Shown: one piece after another, positions 42,781 to 51,585 of the stretch
Layout of the letters: every line of letters begins with the position of its first letter
How positions within the stretch are numbered: position 1 is the stretch's first letter
Assembly (NCBI RefSeq): GCF_018918005.1
Contig: NZ_JAHLPR010000017.1
Coordinates: 1 to 64,000 of the forward strand
Direction of reading: 5' to 3'
Source: Paenibacillus sp. MSJ-34
GTDB lineage: Bacteria; Bacillota; Bacilli; Paenibacillales; Paenibacillaceae
DNA: 64,000 nucleotides
Translations under genes and position numbers: made by a program
Notes under the pieces: model-generated
Databases searched by the model: none
The model's input: the letters and a program-made list of their open reading frames with translations, nothing else
What the model was told of the DNA's origin: nothing

Positions 42781-43668
42781 ATGGACATGGATATAAGTTC
42801 TCATCCGTCTTGCTTTGAGTACAGGGGCATAGATGTATTCTTGCCTGGAGCATGCGTTAATAATCGGTTGCACGCCTATTTGTTCAGGTTAGGTCAACAG
42901 CGGAAGCGTCTCTATAAGTTTAACTGCCCGCATCCACAGCCGATGATCGGTTCGGATGATGTGAGGGGTATCAGCTTGGATGGGGCGCCGCTTGATACTT
43001 GGATCGCCAAATGCCAAGCCTTATTCTTGGCTCAAGGGGGTATCCAGTTGCCCGCTGGCTTTGTAAATGACCATCGGGAATCGCTGGTTAGCTCCTATTT
43101 GCTGGACAGTTCCCTTTGCGTAGCAGAGACAAAATCGGGTGGGCTTTGGGAGTATAGTTTCGTGACCAAGAGTCCTGAGATTCTACGAGCGCACGAAGAT
43201 CAATTGGCTCCAACTGATCGTAAAAAAGGGTTCGACCGTTTTTCCGAGCAGCTCTCGACCAGTTACAAAGAGCTAAGTAGCGGTTCGTATGCCACAGTCA
43301 GGCTATTCGCGGATGTGGATGGGGTTCGCCTTAGCAAGAGGACTTTAGGCGTAAGCAGTTCGCGTTTCATATTCCCTTATTACGGGGTGAACAGCTTTGC
43401 TATGCGGTTGAAAAATGCTTTGGAGCGACAAAAAGTACGGTTGACCTATCGTGATACAGGGGGCTTGCGCCCGCCGTTGGTGACTACGCTCGATACTGGC
43501 GTAGTTGCTAGCTGGCTTGGTACGACTCCTACAAAGGCTGAAATGACTAAGTGGGCGGATTGGAGCAGCAGTGCTTCTATGGGGTACATGTCACTCCCTG
43601 ATCTTTCACATCGCGGTCAGTTTGTATCAGTACCGATTCTTCATATAGAGAAGATGGAACGTTGCTAG
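42781..43668 (+). CDS. hypothetical protein of the second element
   Basis: The 295-residue product begins MDMDISSHPSCFEYRGIDVF and contains no motif I recognise. GAGGTGG lies 9 bases before ATG 42781 (ATG 42775 is too close to it). It follows the HTH-like gene without a gap and precedes a terminator at 43711-43742. Basic and aromatic content in GVSSSRFIFPYYGVNSFAMR and a later DTGGLRPPLVTTLD suggest a folded enzyme or binding protein. Function is unknown. Confidence 0.6.
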   Translation: MDMDISSHPSCFEYRGIDVFLPGACVNNRLHAYLFRLGQQRKRLYKFNCPHPQPMIGSDDVRGISLDGAPLDTWIAKCQALFLAQGGIQLPAGFVNDHRESLVSSYLLDSSLCVAETKSGGLWEYSFVTKSPEILRAHEDQLAPTDRKKGFDRFSEQLSTSYKELSSGSYATVRLFADVDGVRLSKRTLGVSSSRFIFPYYGVNSFAMRLKNALERQKVRLTYRDTGGLRPPLVTTLDTGVVASWLGTTPTKAEMTKWADWSSSASMGYMSLPDLSHRGQFVSVPILHIEKMERC

Positions 43669-43710
43669 CGCTTCATAAATATGTGTTTATGGTTTCGCCC
43701 TATTTGCTTG

Positions 43711-43750
43711 CCCTTGAGGGGATTCGGGAATCCCTTTAAGGGTATTTTCT
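43711..43750 (+). terminator. terminator hairpin
   Basis: CCCTT pairs with AAGGG (outer, 43711-43742) and GGGATTC with GAATCCC (inner, about 43719-43733), followed by TATTTTCTTTT. Confidence 0.75.
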
Positions 43751-43972
43751 TTTGCTTTGAGAGGTTCAAAAACTATTGATACTGCTCCCGCTAAAAAATG
43801 CGAGTTATTTGGGTTCCAGATGGGTCGTTGGTGTTGCAAAAATATTCCCGTTAGCTTTTTCCCACAAATCCTGCAATTTGTTTGGGACAAATCTTCCCGT
43901 TTTCCTTGAGATTAAGTTTTAGGATCGGATATTTTTCTAGTCTCCTTATAACCATTAGGAGGCTGATAAGGT

Positions 43973-44569
43973 ATGGCGAGTAAGGTTTGGGGGTATGTGA
44001 GGATCAGCAAGGCAGTTGGACAGGTAGAGGATCGGCAGGTTGACCTGCTGATGCAGGAATACGGCATTCCTGAGTCAGATATTTTCATCGATAAGATGAG
44101 CGGCGCACGCTTGGATCGGTCGGCTCTGGCGGAACTACAGCGTATCGTTCGCGAGGGTGATGTCATTGTGGTGGAATCGTTAAGCCGCATATCGAGAAGC
44201 TCGAAAGATTTATTGGCTTTGCTGTCCGATTGGGAGCAGAGGGGAATCACATTTATTAGCCATAAGGAGAAGCTTGATTTCAGTTCGACAACAGGCAAGC
44301 TTATGCTGACATTGCTTGCCGCTCTTTCCGAGTTTGAAAGAGAGACATTGCGTGATCGCGTGCGTGAAGGGCTTGCTTCGGCTAGAGCTAGAGGTCGAAT
44401 CGGTGGTCGCCCCAAAACCGATAAGAAGGCTTTGGAAAAAGCAGTAAAGCTGTACGAAGCGAAGGCACATTCGATTTCGGAAATTGTTTCACTGACTACG
44501 GTGTCGAAATCAGTCCTGTATCGAGAGTTGAAGCGATTGCAGCAACAGGAACTGGTGGAGGAAGCGTAA
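43973..44569 (+). CDS. small serine recombinase (resolvase)
   Basis: The 198-residue protein is a resolvase/invertase: KVWGYVRISKAVGQVEDRQV at the N-terminus (the nucleophile is the serine of VRIS), VVESLSRISRSSKDLLALL, TGKLMLTLLAALSEFERETL and a C-terminal helix-turn-helix (HSISEIVSLTTVSKSVLYRE). Such enzymes resolve cointegrates or invert DNA at short crossover sites. TTAGGAGGCTGATAAGGT precedes the start. The gene-poor stretches on both sides are candidates for its recombination site. It belongs to the second mobile element. Confidence 0.92.
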   Translation: MASKVWGYVRISKAVGQVEDRQVDLLMQEYGIPESDIFIDKMSGARLDRSALAELQRIVREGDVIVVESLSRISRSSKDLLALLSDWEQRGITFISHKEKLDFSSTTGKLMLTLLAALSEFERETLRDRVREGLASARARGRIGGRPKTDKKALEKAVKLYEAKAHSISEIVSLTTVSKSVLYRELKRLQQQELVEEA

Positions 44570-44712
44570 AAAATTGCAGTTTGATTTTCTTAGACCATTC
44601 ATTAATCGGTTTTATAGATGGTATAGGCTGAAAACTAGCGGTTGGTCATATGGTTTTCGTTTAGAAAGTATGGTGGGGTTTGCATAATTGGTGGTTCTGG
44701 TCAGTGATATGG

Positions 44713-44768
44713 CAGGTGAGCGGAAGACACTTCATTGAGGTGCTCTAGCGCTAACCTGTCTTTTTATG
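44713..44768 (+). terminator. terminator after the resolvase region
   Basis: CAGGTGAGCG (44713-44722) pairs with CGCTAACCTG (44749-44758) apart from one mismatch, followed by TCTTTTT. Confidence 0.7.
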
Positions 44769-44911
44769 TGGGCTTGTTGCTCCGTTAGGGGGAGACATTT
44801 TGTTTTAGCAGTAGGAGATTCCTCCGTTTTCAGCACTTGATGGGTGAGCTGTTTTATTAGCTATGTAGGGGCAGTCGCTCCTAACTAATCATTTGTTTGG
44901 AGGAATGCGTA

Positions 44912-45118
44912 ATGGGGGTTCTTAGTAATTCTGGTTTGAGAGTCGCTAGTTATTGTCGTATGGGCAATGAAAGTCGGTTATTAGAGGCGCGGCGGGAAGA
45001 AGCTGAAAGGCGCATGCAACTTATGGCTTCTAAAGCACAGCTCGGAAAACTTCATGTAATTCAAGGAATGGAGTTGTATTGGTTGTTTAGGGGTGCTTCG
45101 TCTCAAGAGTTGCGATAA
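44912..45118 (+). CDS. small protein with a recombinase-like N-terminus
   Basis: The 68-residue protein reads GLRVASYCRMGNESRLLEAR near its start, which recalls the first strand of large serine recombinases (VAxYCRxS), but the rest is a short helix pair (REEAERRMQLMASKAQLGKL). It may be a relic or a small accessory protein of the element. ATG 44912 is chosen because TTGGAGG lies 8 bases upstream, an arrangement repeated before the recombinase at 45525. Confidence 0.55.
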   Translation: MGVLSNSGLRVASYCRMGNESRLLEARREEAERRMQLMASKAQLGKLHVIQGMELYWLFRGASSQELR

Positions 45119-45177
45119 TTGCAGGACAATCTAACAATAAAAAATGTAATAATATGTAAATTTCGTGTAATTGAACG

Positions 45178-45228
45178 AGAACAAATGTTCTTTTATACTT
45201 GACTCTCTTTAACAGACCATGCTATTAC
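45178..45228 (+). promoter_or_regulatory. LexA-like box and promoter of the recombinase operon
   Basis: AGAACAAATGTTCT (45178-45191) fits the Gram-positive SOS box core GAAC-N4-GTTC. Eight bases later comes TTGACT (45199-45204) and, 18 bp on, TATTAC (45223-45228). The box would let LexA control the recombinase genes. The outer C and G of the usual box are absent. Confidence 0.55.
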
Positions 45229-45291
45229 ATACAACAGCATTTGTCTGTAGAGGGTGGTGGTAAAGCAAATTGTAAAGGAATGGTGACCGAA

Positions 45292-45447
45292 ATGGATCAT
45301 TATACACAAGTTGATTCTTGTGGAACGCAGGGACTGGAAAGTAATACACTGCTGACTTTAGATGAAAAGGAATTGAAGAGAGAAGAGTTGATCGGTGTAC
45401 TGGCTGGATTGATTAAAAATTATGCGATGAAGCAGCCACAGAAGTAA
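45292..45447 (+). CDS. small protein upstream of the recombinase
   Basis: The 51-residue product ends ELKREELIGVLAGLIKNYAM and is unrecognised. Small genes of this size are common immediately upstream of large serine recombinases in Bacillales elements. ATG 45292 is chosen, as AAAGGA lies about 12 bases upstream; GTG 45283 is an alternative. The recombinase starts 77 bp downstream. Confidence 0.5.
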   Translation: MDHYTQVDSCGTQGLESNTLLTLDEKELKREELIGVLAGLIKNYAMKQPQK

Positions 45448-45524
45448 CCTTGTTTGATACTTATCGGGTTTCCAGATTCTGGGAAGCCCACAAACTAATT
45501 TTAATAATCATGGAGGAATGTACA

Positions 45525-47156
45525 ATGATGGTAGCAAATAGGAAGCCAAAAGCCGCGTTGTATTTGCGTGTATCGACTGAGGAACAAAAGAAGGAAGGCT
45601 TTTCACTTGGTGCTCAGGAAGAAATTTTGAAAGGGTATTGCGTTTCAAAGGGCTATGAAGTTTTCGAGATTTATAATGATGGCGGCTACTCTGGCAAAGA
45701 CTTCAACCGACCGGATATGCAGCGGTTGTTAAGAGATTCAAGAGATCATAAATTTGATATTGTATTAGCAATAGCAGTGGATCGAATTTCTCGGAGCAAT
45801 CTGGATGTACTGACTTTTGTTGATCGAGAACTTCATCCACGCGGACAAAAGTTGGTTATTAGTACATGCGATATTGATAGTTCAACGGAAACCGGGAAAA
45901 TGTTCATTTCCTTGTTGGGAACATTTGCTGAATACGAACGCAGGTTGATTGTTGGACGAGTAAAAAAAGGAATGGAGAAACGAGCAAGCGAAGGCTTAAC
46001 AAATGGAGGTCGTACTTTAGGCTACGATTCCGTTGATGGGAAATTGGTCGTGAATGCGGAGGAAGCCGCTATTGTGAAAGAGATTTTCGAACTTCGCGCT
46101 GAAGGTAAAGGGTTTAAGACCATTGCCACGATGCTAAACAAAAAGGGCAAGAAAACAAAGGGAACAAAGACCAAGCCGGGATCGAGTTTCAGTATTAATG
46201 CAGTAAAGACGATTCTTGTAAATGAGAAGTACACAGGCAGCATGAGTTGAGGGAAATTGAGAGATTGGAGTAGCAAAAGAAGGGCGGGCAAGTCAGATCC
46301 GACAATTGTTCAAGAGGCGCACGAAGCTATTATAGATATGGAATTGTGGAATAAGGTTCAAGCTGTCAACAAACTGAACAATGAACAATATAGCAGCCAA
46401 AGCAATAATCTTAAAGGTGAGTTCATATTAACGGGGTTGTTGCGTTGCCCTGTATGTGGTGCCGGAACAGTGATGAGTAAGTCGCAGAAGAGGGACGGTT
46501 CAGGCTACCACTTATACTATATGTGCCAAACGTACCACTCTAAGGGCAAGACGGAATGTGGTTCGAACCTAATCAAGAAAGAACTTGTAGAAGAACAAGT
46601 GTTAAAGTGGATTGGGACGATTCTTGCAGATGAACAGATCGTAGACGGTATCATGAATCGGCTGGAGCGTGAAGAGACTCTAGGTAAGGATGAGCTTGAG
46701 AAGGATTTGCATATTCAGCAGACCAGTCTTAAGAAGTTGCTGGACAAGCAGAAAAAACAGGACTCCGATTATTATGCTGGCGAGATCCGCGCGGCACTGT
46801 ATAATCGGTTATCCGAAGCGATTGAAGATGAAATCAATAAGGTCGGGCAATCGATCGCACATCTTAAGCGTGAAATTGAAAAGTTAGAGTCAAAGGTCAT
46901 CCTCAATAAGGATATAATAATTGAGGCTTTGCAGAATTTCGAGGTCTTGTTTAAGGAAGCAACCAATGATGAAAAACGGTCGCTCCTGCGGGCGCTGATT
47001 AAGGAAATTCACGTGGAAGCTGACCGCAAGAGCATTAAGAATATCGTCTTCTGGTTCACAGAAGACGATTCCTTTAGTCATTTTGCTTTACCAGTGAGTG
47101 ACGTGCGGAGAACCGTATCGCAAATAACGGCAAGTTTTAAATATGCTCCCCTTTAA
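45525..47156 (+). pseudogene. large serine recombinase with an in-frame stop
   Basis: The frame encodes a 543-codon large serine recombinase. The catalytic domain is at residues 1-150 (KAALYLRVSTEEQKKEGFSL, with serine in RVS, AVDRISRSNLDVL, TGKMFISLLGTFAEYERRL). The recombinase domain is at about 165-270, the zinc ribbon near 320-365 (LLRCPVCGAG ... MCQTYHSKGKTECGS), and a coiled coil lies after 380. A TGA at 46248-46250 breaks the frame after YTGSMS; the same frame resumes with GKLRDWSSKRRAGKS. One base change (probably TGG to TGA) explains it. ATG 45525 has GGAGG 8 bases upstream. The enzyme probably integrated the second element. Confidence 0.88.
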
Positions 47157-47188
47157 GTAAGCAGGTTTAATAAATAAACCGGCTACTT
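47155..47188 (+). terminator. hairpin after the recombinase
   Basis: AAGTAAGC-GGTTTA pairs with TAAACC-GGCTACTT (47155-47169 with 47175-47188) with one internal mismatch. It is followed by CAGAGG, so terminator activity is uncertain. Confidence 0.5.
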
Positions 47189-47214
47189 CAGAGGAGCATA
47201 TCAGTTGCCGTGGA

Positions 47215-47674
47215 TGTCGAAAAGCACAAGGCATGAACGCGGCCATCGAAGCCACGTTAACGATGACTCCGTCCTCTCGCCTCAGCATATCGGGCAGAAC
47301 ACGGCTGCGTTAGTCGATCTTACGCATCGGTTTATTCTACCGTTTACGGGGCTACCAAAGCATTTGTATTGTCCTTCTCTGAGGCGCTATGGGCGGAAAC
47401 GCGCGGGCGAGGAGTTCGCGTGCTCGCACTGTGCCCGGGTGCAACCGAGACGGGGTTTTTCGATGCGGTCGGCAGCGAGGAAATGGGGGCGGGCCAAAAG
47501 CTCTCGACCCCGGAGAAGGTTGTACGAGCCGGATTTCGAGGGATTGACCAGGGACGCAGCTATATCATCGATGGCCGTAACAATTACCTTATGGCTCAAA
47601 TGGTCCGATTTTTTAGCAGGCGCAGGGTAGCCTTGATCATGGAACGCATGTCAAAGCCAAAAAGACACGGATAG
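47215..47674. pseudogene. rearranged short-chain dehydrogenase fragments
   Basis: Two parts of one SDR gene lie in opposite orientation. The minus strand at about 47215-47300 encodes VLPDMLRREDGVIVNVASMA (the beta-strand and serine region), while the plus strand from about 47333 encodes VYGATKAFVLSFSEALWAE (catalytic Tyr-x3-Lys) and continues to 47674 (VLALCPGATETGFFDAVG). In an intact SDR these are adjacent and on the same strand. A short inversion, or an insertion-excision event beside the recombinase gene, must have split them. Confidence 0.75.
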
Positions 47675-47694
47675 CGGGATCCGGTTCTTTTGAG

Positions 47695-48072
47695 GATCTA
47701 CAGCTTGTAAACGAATTTAGCGGTAAGTGTGTTTTATCCCAAACGTTATTCGCCAGAACTTATTTTGCATTCGAATTGGCACGACGAATCGAAGGAACAG
47801 GAGTTTCGTCATTTGCATTTCATCCGGGATGGGTAAAATCCAATCTGACTAGTAATGCTCCTTGGTATTTAAGGGTAACGGCCCCGTTAATGAATGCAAG
47901 GGCACGTTCCGATTGCAAACCGGGGGTTTACGCCGCAGCAGCACAAGAAATTCAGAACATGAATGGAGCCTTTATTAACGACAAAATGAAGGTGGTGCCT
48001 GTTAAGGCTAATTTTGATGAAGAAGTGCGAAAACGATTGTGGCGTATGTATGAGGAACTAACCGCCAGGTGA
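47695..48072 (+). pseudogene. 3' fragment of another SDR gene
   Basis: Residues read DLQLVNEFSGKCVLSQTLF, FELARRIEGTGVSSFAFHPG and WVKSNLTS, matching the second half of retinol-dehydrogenase-like SDR proteins. The catalytic Tyr-x3-Lys is already altered (LSQTL where YSxSK is expected), and the N-terminal half is missing. No start codon with a ribosome site is in place. A terminator follows at 48107-48132. Confidence 0.7.
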
Positions 48073-48106
48073 TGATGGCTGGCATGTTTATTCTCCTGAA
48101 AAATTG

Positions 48107-48134
48107 AAAGCCTCCTTGCGAAAGGGGGCTTTAT
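48107..48134. terminator. short terminator hairpin
   Basis: AAAGCC(T)CCTT pairs with AAGG(G)GGCTTT across 48107-48132, followed by ATTTG. Confidence 0.6.
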
Positions 48135-48329
48135 TTGAAAAGCAGTGAAAAAACTGCCGTTACAGACAGCGCGGTGAACCTTATCACAAGTAGGGCGAAG
48201 TTTTTGCTGTGTACCCATATAATTATTAATATTGTTTGCATGGTGTGACTTTGATGTATCTGTACAGTACGGTGCGAATCAGCCAGAGTATACATTGTCA
48301 TGTGCAGGGTGACAGAATGCTCAAAGTGC

Positions 48330-48515
48330 TCAGGATAAAGGAAAAGCCCCTTGCGCTATTGGTTCAGCGGAAGGGGCTAAGCTTAAAAAATGCTTTTCGG
48401 TCTCCTCGTTGAAGGAGAGCTCGACGCTGCCGATGTGCTTCCTGTCGTCCAGCGTGATCCTCTTCACGATCAGGTGCATTAGGGTCTTGCGCTTCGGGAA
48501 AGCCTTTTTGATACG
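48330..48515 (-). pseudogene. C-terminal remnant of a large serine recombinase
   Basis: On the minus strand the frame encodes FPKRKTLMHLIVKRITLDDR then HIGSVELSFNEETEKHF, typical of the end of large serine recombinases. The remainder of the gene is missing; an in-frame stop lies just upstream. It differs from the end of the 45525 recombinase, so it comes from another element. Confidence 0.65.
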
Positions 48516-48837
48516 TTCCTACGTACACTGGGATATCCCTAAATTCACCTTAAGCCATTGGCCGGATTCCTGTTCAGATCATCTTGGGAATTATCTGCTC
48601 GCGTTGCGAGTATTAGGAAAATGCCGATAACTGACATAACGATGACAATGATAAAGGAGATATGCCATTGTGTACTAGTTTCATTTTCATATGCTCATTC
48701 CCTCCTCTTTATTGTTTTTACAAAATGAATCTATATTAGCTTTCATTATACATATCAAATGTCGAGAACTTATGCAGATCTCCTCTATTTTGCGATTTTG
48801 CGTGGATTTCTTTCAGAGAAAACAAAAACCTGATCCC

Positions 48838-49032
48838 ATGCTCTTGGATGGGACTTTCATTATTGAACTCTTCGCTCAACAAACTGGCAGATTAGTGGAG
48901 AAATTAGGAATACATAACAAAGACAATCCACTGGATTATTATAACGCTATATGGGTATTTTTTGCAGTCTTGAAGTTTCAGTCGTTGCCAAGTACCCTAA
49001 TGTTGATGAGGAAAAAAAGGGGGTGGGATTGA
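48838..49032 (+). CDS. possible small gene before the ART-like gene
   Basis: The frame encodes a 64-residue peptide (MLLDGTFIIELFAQQTGRLV, IHNKDNPLDYYNAIWVFFAV) ending one base before the ATG at 49033. There is no good ribosome site for ATG 48838, and the frame stays open upstream to 48691, so the start is unsure or the gene is truncated. Its immediate contact with the next gene suggests the two belong together. Confidence 0.4.
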   Translation: MLLDGTFIIELFAQQTGRLVEKLGIHNKDNPLDYYNAIWVFFAVLKFQSLPSTLMLMRKKRGWD

Positions 49033-49650
49033 ATGAAGCTAGGGGATATTTTCTTAAATAGCAGAGGTCGTAGTTTAAGCGATTACGGTTATAAGCCTGA
49101 TCCAGGAGGTATTGAACTCACTGCTTCCGGCAAAATAGCCTTTTATCATTACACAAGGGAAGACAGAGTGGAGCAGATTTTATCTGCAAACGGCGGTCTG
49201 TTTGCCGGACGTCCGGTTGACGTATGTCCGAATCCACCAGAAGAGTTTACTGGTAGTTTTCTGGCGGAGGGATTCCTTGAGCCTCTTCTATTATGGTTAA
49301 CAAGTAACCCTTATTTTGGTGACTTAGGAATTGAAATGGTAAAGAAATACATCGGGAATGTTTTGTTAAGAATTGAGGTGCCTTATAATTATAAAGGGCT
49401 TTTTATCGCTGATTACGCACATGTACTGGAAGGAAAACACTTAAATGAAAGAGGGTCGACGCCCCTTAACCTAGGTTATGATTGTAGTACGGGTAGAGAG
49501 GTTACTCAAGCATATGTTAATTCATATGTTTCTGCAAACCAATATAAAAACAATTATACTGCACCTGTAATGCAAGCAATCCGAAAAGGGCAAGGCATCG
49601 TTATTCCAGTTGAATATATAACTTTAGCTGCTGAACAACCGTTAAGCTAA
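49033..49650 (+). CDS. hypothetical protein, candidate ART-like fold
   Basis: The 205-residue protein starts MKLGDIFLNSRGRSLSDYGY. Its part KIAFYHYTREDRVEQILSAN followed by GGLFAGRP recalls the opening HYTxxxxxxxIL of several ADP-ribosyltransferase-like families (HYD1-type toxins and relatives). Later, LEPLLLWLTSNPYFGDLG and VLLRIEVPYNYKGLFIADYA fit a compact alpha/beta enzyme. No signal peptide is seen. GGGGGTGGGATTGA precedes the ATG. The assignment is a pattern guess; the alternative is an unrelated uncharacterised protein. A terminator follows at 49684-49711. Confidence 0.6.
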   Translation: MKLGDIFLNSRGRSLSDYGYKPDPGGIELTASGKIAFYHYTREDRVEQILSANGGLFAGRPVDVCPNPPEEFTGSFLAEGFLEPLLLWLTSNPYFGDLGIEMVKKYIGNVLLRIEVPYNYKGLFIADYAHVLEGKHLNERGSTPLNLGYDCSTGREVTQAYVNSYVSANQYKNNYTAPVMQAIRKGQGIVIPVEYITLAAEQPLS

Positions 49651-49683
49651 CGGAGTACGTTATTTGAACGAATCACTCATAAA

Positions 49684-49715
49684 AAGAACTCTCCAGACGA
49701 GGAGGGTTCTTACAT
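49684..49715 (+). terminator. terminator hairpin
   Basis: AAGAAC(T)CTCC pairs with GGAG(G)GTTCTT across 49684-49711, followed by ACATTTTTA. Confidence 0.6.
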
Positions 49716-49798
49716 TTTTATCCATGTGTTTGCGGGTGGTGTCAGCTACGCTGGTAATCCCCCTGTTTGGAGGAACTGAGTCCCTTCCGGAAAGCGAA

Positions 49799-49828
49799 AG
49801 TCCATAAGAAGCCGACTTCTTATGGACT
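49799..49828. repeat. perfect 13-bp hairpin
   Basis: AGTCCATAAGAAG pairs exactly with CTTCTTATGGACT around CCGA. No T-run follows, so it may be an operator or RNA-processing site. Confidence 0.5.
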
Positions 49829-49961
49829 GCAATCATAGGCGTTATAATACCTGAACGGGCCTACGCGGCGGAATTTCGAACTAGATATTGGGGCAGGATT
49901 GGTCAATGAATTTTTTTAGATGAGAAAAGATATAACGACGAGGGCAACGAATCTACCGGGT

Positions 49962-51086
49962 TTAACGAATCGCTTCCGGTGAATTGCTCAAACGCCAGCC
50001 TTTCTCTTTGCTGTAGACAAAACTGATTGTTTTGGTTTCAAAGCCATCCTCGCCTACTGGCACTTTAAGTGTGTAGGTAACATTTGTTTGCTCGTTCGGC
50101 TTCGTTGAAGAGACAACAGTCGCGTCCTTCCAGAACAGCTGACTGCCGGCATCCGCGTCTACTTGTGCCAGTTTACCGGCGATTTCGATTATCGATTTGC
50201 CGTTCAGTTTATCCTGAACGAATTTCTCGCTTGCTTCTTTTGTGTAGATTTCTTTCAGGTAAGCAAGCAGCTTCTCTTTCGTGTTTAAATCTTCTCCAAA
50301 GAAGCGGTAGTTCAACTCGCTGCCTTCCGGTTTGAAGGTACTCACCGGGCCATCCGGCATCCTCCCACCATCAGAAATATGCCAATAACGCTTTTGCGCT
50401 TCGGCTGCGAACCGGATGACGGTCTCGTTATCCAGCTTTTGGTTAGGTTTATTAAACGATAGCGGCTGCTCCTTACTGTCGGTAGCGTCTCCATAGTCGG
50501 TAATTAGCCACTGGTCATCGAACTTCTTCACGATCACTTTCAACAACCATGGCCCTTCACTGCCTTCTGAAGTCGCCATTTGGAAGTTCACAAGGAATTC
50601 GGAGGTAGTGGCATTTACTTGCTTTTCACTTTGAATCGCAGCGCTTGACACCCATGGACTGGAAACGCCGATCACCCAGCCGCCCTCATCTGCAACTATT
50701 TTGTCTCTAATATCCGGAGCGAGAATAGCGTGCAAGAGCGCGCCATTGCGTGTCTTATAGCTAGTGATAAACGACTCTGCGGCTTCTTTTGCGGAGTGGG
50801 GAGCAAGGGCTTTCTCCAGCTGCTCGATCCGCAGCTTTTCCTCTTCCTTCCCGGTGTCAATCAATACTGCTTGCCGCTTGGCATCCCAGGTTACCTTCGC
50901 TCCTATAATCTCGCCAAGCGATTTGACGGGAACCATTACGTGGTTACGGATATTTTCAGGTGCGCTGCTTGTCTTGATGACATTTCCGTCGACAATTAAT
51001 TTGATTGGATTGTTGGCAAAGACAGTTCCTGCCACAACCGATGCGATTACCATTGCGGTTGTAATGCTGAGCCAATGTTTTTTCAT
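49962..51086 (-). CDS. secreted stalk protein with IseA-type domain
   Basis: The 374-residue protein has a signal peptide (residues 1-22, cleavage near VFANNP). A stalk domain follows (HVMVPVKSLGEIIGAKVTWD), then a middle domain, and a C-terminal domain resembling IseA/YoeB inhibitors of DL-endopeptidases (RYWHISDGGRMP, LNYRFFGEDLNTKEKLLAYL, KEIYTKEASEKFV). IseA binds cell-wall hydrolases outside the membrane and limits autolysis, so this protein may tune wall turnover. ATG 51086 is chosen because AGGAGAGATCGTA lies directly upstream; earlier codons show no ribosome site. Confidence 0.8.
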   Translation of the reverse strand: MKKHWLSITTAMVIASVVAGTVFANNPIKLIVDGNVIKTSSAPENIRNHVMVPVKSLGEIIGAKVTWDAKRQAVLIDTGKEEEKLRIEQLEKALAPHSAKEAAESFITSYKTRNGALLHAILAPDIRDKIVADEGGWVIGVSSPWVSSAAIQSEKQVNATTSEFLVNFQMATSEGSEGPWLLKVIVKKFDDQWLITDYGDATDSKEQPLSFNKPNQKLDNETVIRFAAEAQKRYWHISDGGRMPDGPVSTFKPEGSELNYRFFGEDLNTKEKLLAYLKEIYTKEASEKFVQDKLNGKSIIEIAGKLAQVDADAGSQLFWKDATVVSSTKPNEQTNVTYTLKVPVGEDGFETKTISFVYSKEKGWRLSNSPEAIR

Positions 51087-51285
51087 TACGATCTCTCCTG
51101 TTACCGTTAAGATAATATTTCCAATACATAAGACGATTTCGATGATGAAATGTTTCGAGAAGTAGACCAATTTTACTTTTACTATTTATCGATAAGATGA
51201 TGAACATAAATTAAATTAAATGAAATTTTTATTGAATAAAATTTATATTTGTTTTAATATAATTAATTATCAGGGGGTGAAAAAG

Positions 51286-51585
51286 ATGAATCGTGAAGAT
51301 GTACCAGCCTGGATATTAGCTCTGGATAAAGAATCCCTTGAATTCATAAGGAAATTTATCATTAATTCCGGGTCATTAAAAGAAATCGCAAAAATTTATG
51401 ATGTTTCCTATCCGACAGTAAGGGCTAGGTTAGATAAATTAATCCAGAAAATTGAATTGCATAGCAAAACAGAAGATGTGGAGTTCGTAACGATGATTAA
51501 AAATTTGGTTATCGATGAACGGCTTAGTTTAGAAACCGCGAAATTGATTATCGACAAATATAAAAATGAGAGGACGGATGGCTAA
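51286..51585 (+). CDS. DUF2089-type DNA-binding protein
   Basis: The 99-residue protein fits DUF2089: DVPAWILALDKESLEFIRKF, SGSLKEIAKIYDVSYPTVRA and a helix-turn-helix. In Bacillales such proteins are small regulators encoded next to membrane proteins. CAGGGGGTGAAAAAG precedes ATG 51286. The next gene starts at the stop (TAATG overlap), so they are translationally coupled. Confidence 0.8.
   Translation: MNREDVPAWILALDKESLEFIRKFIINSGSLKEIAKIYDVSYPTVRARLDKLIQKIELHSKTEDVEFVTMIKNLVIDERLSLETAKLIIDKYKNERTDG

Noticed and set aside
46248-46250. TGA in the serine recombinase as selenocysteine
   Set aside because: It is not at a catalytic site, there is no obvious SECIS-like structure, and a TGG to TGA change explains it more simply.
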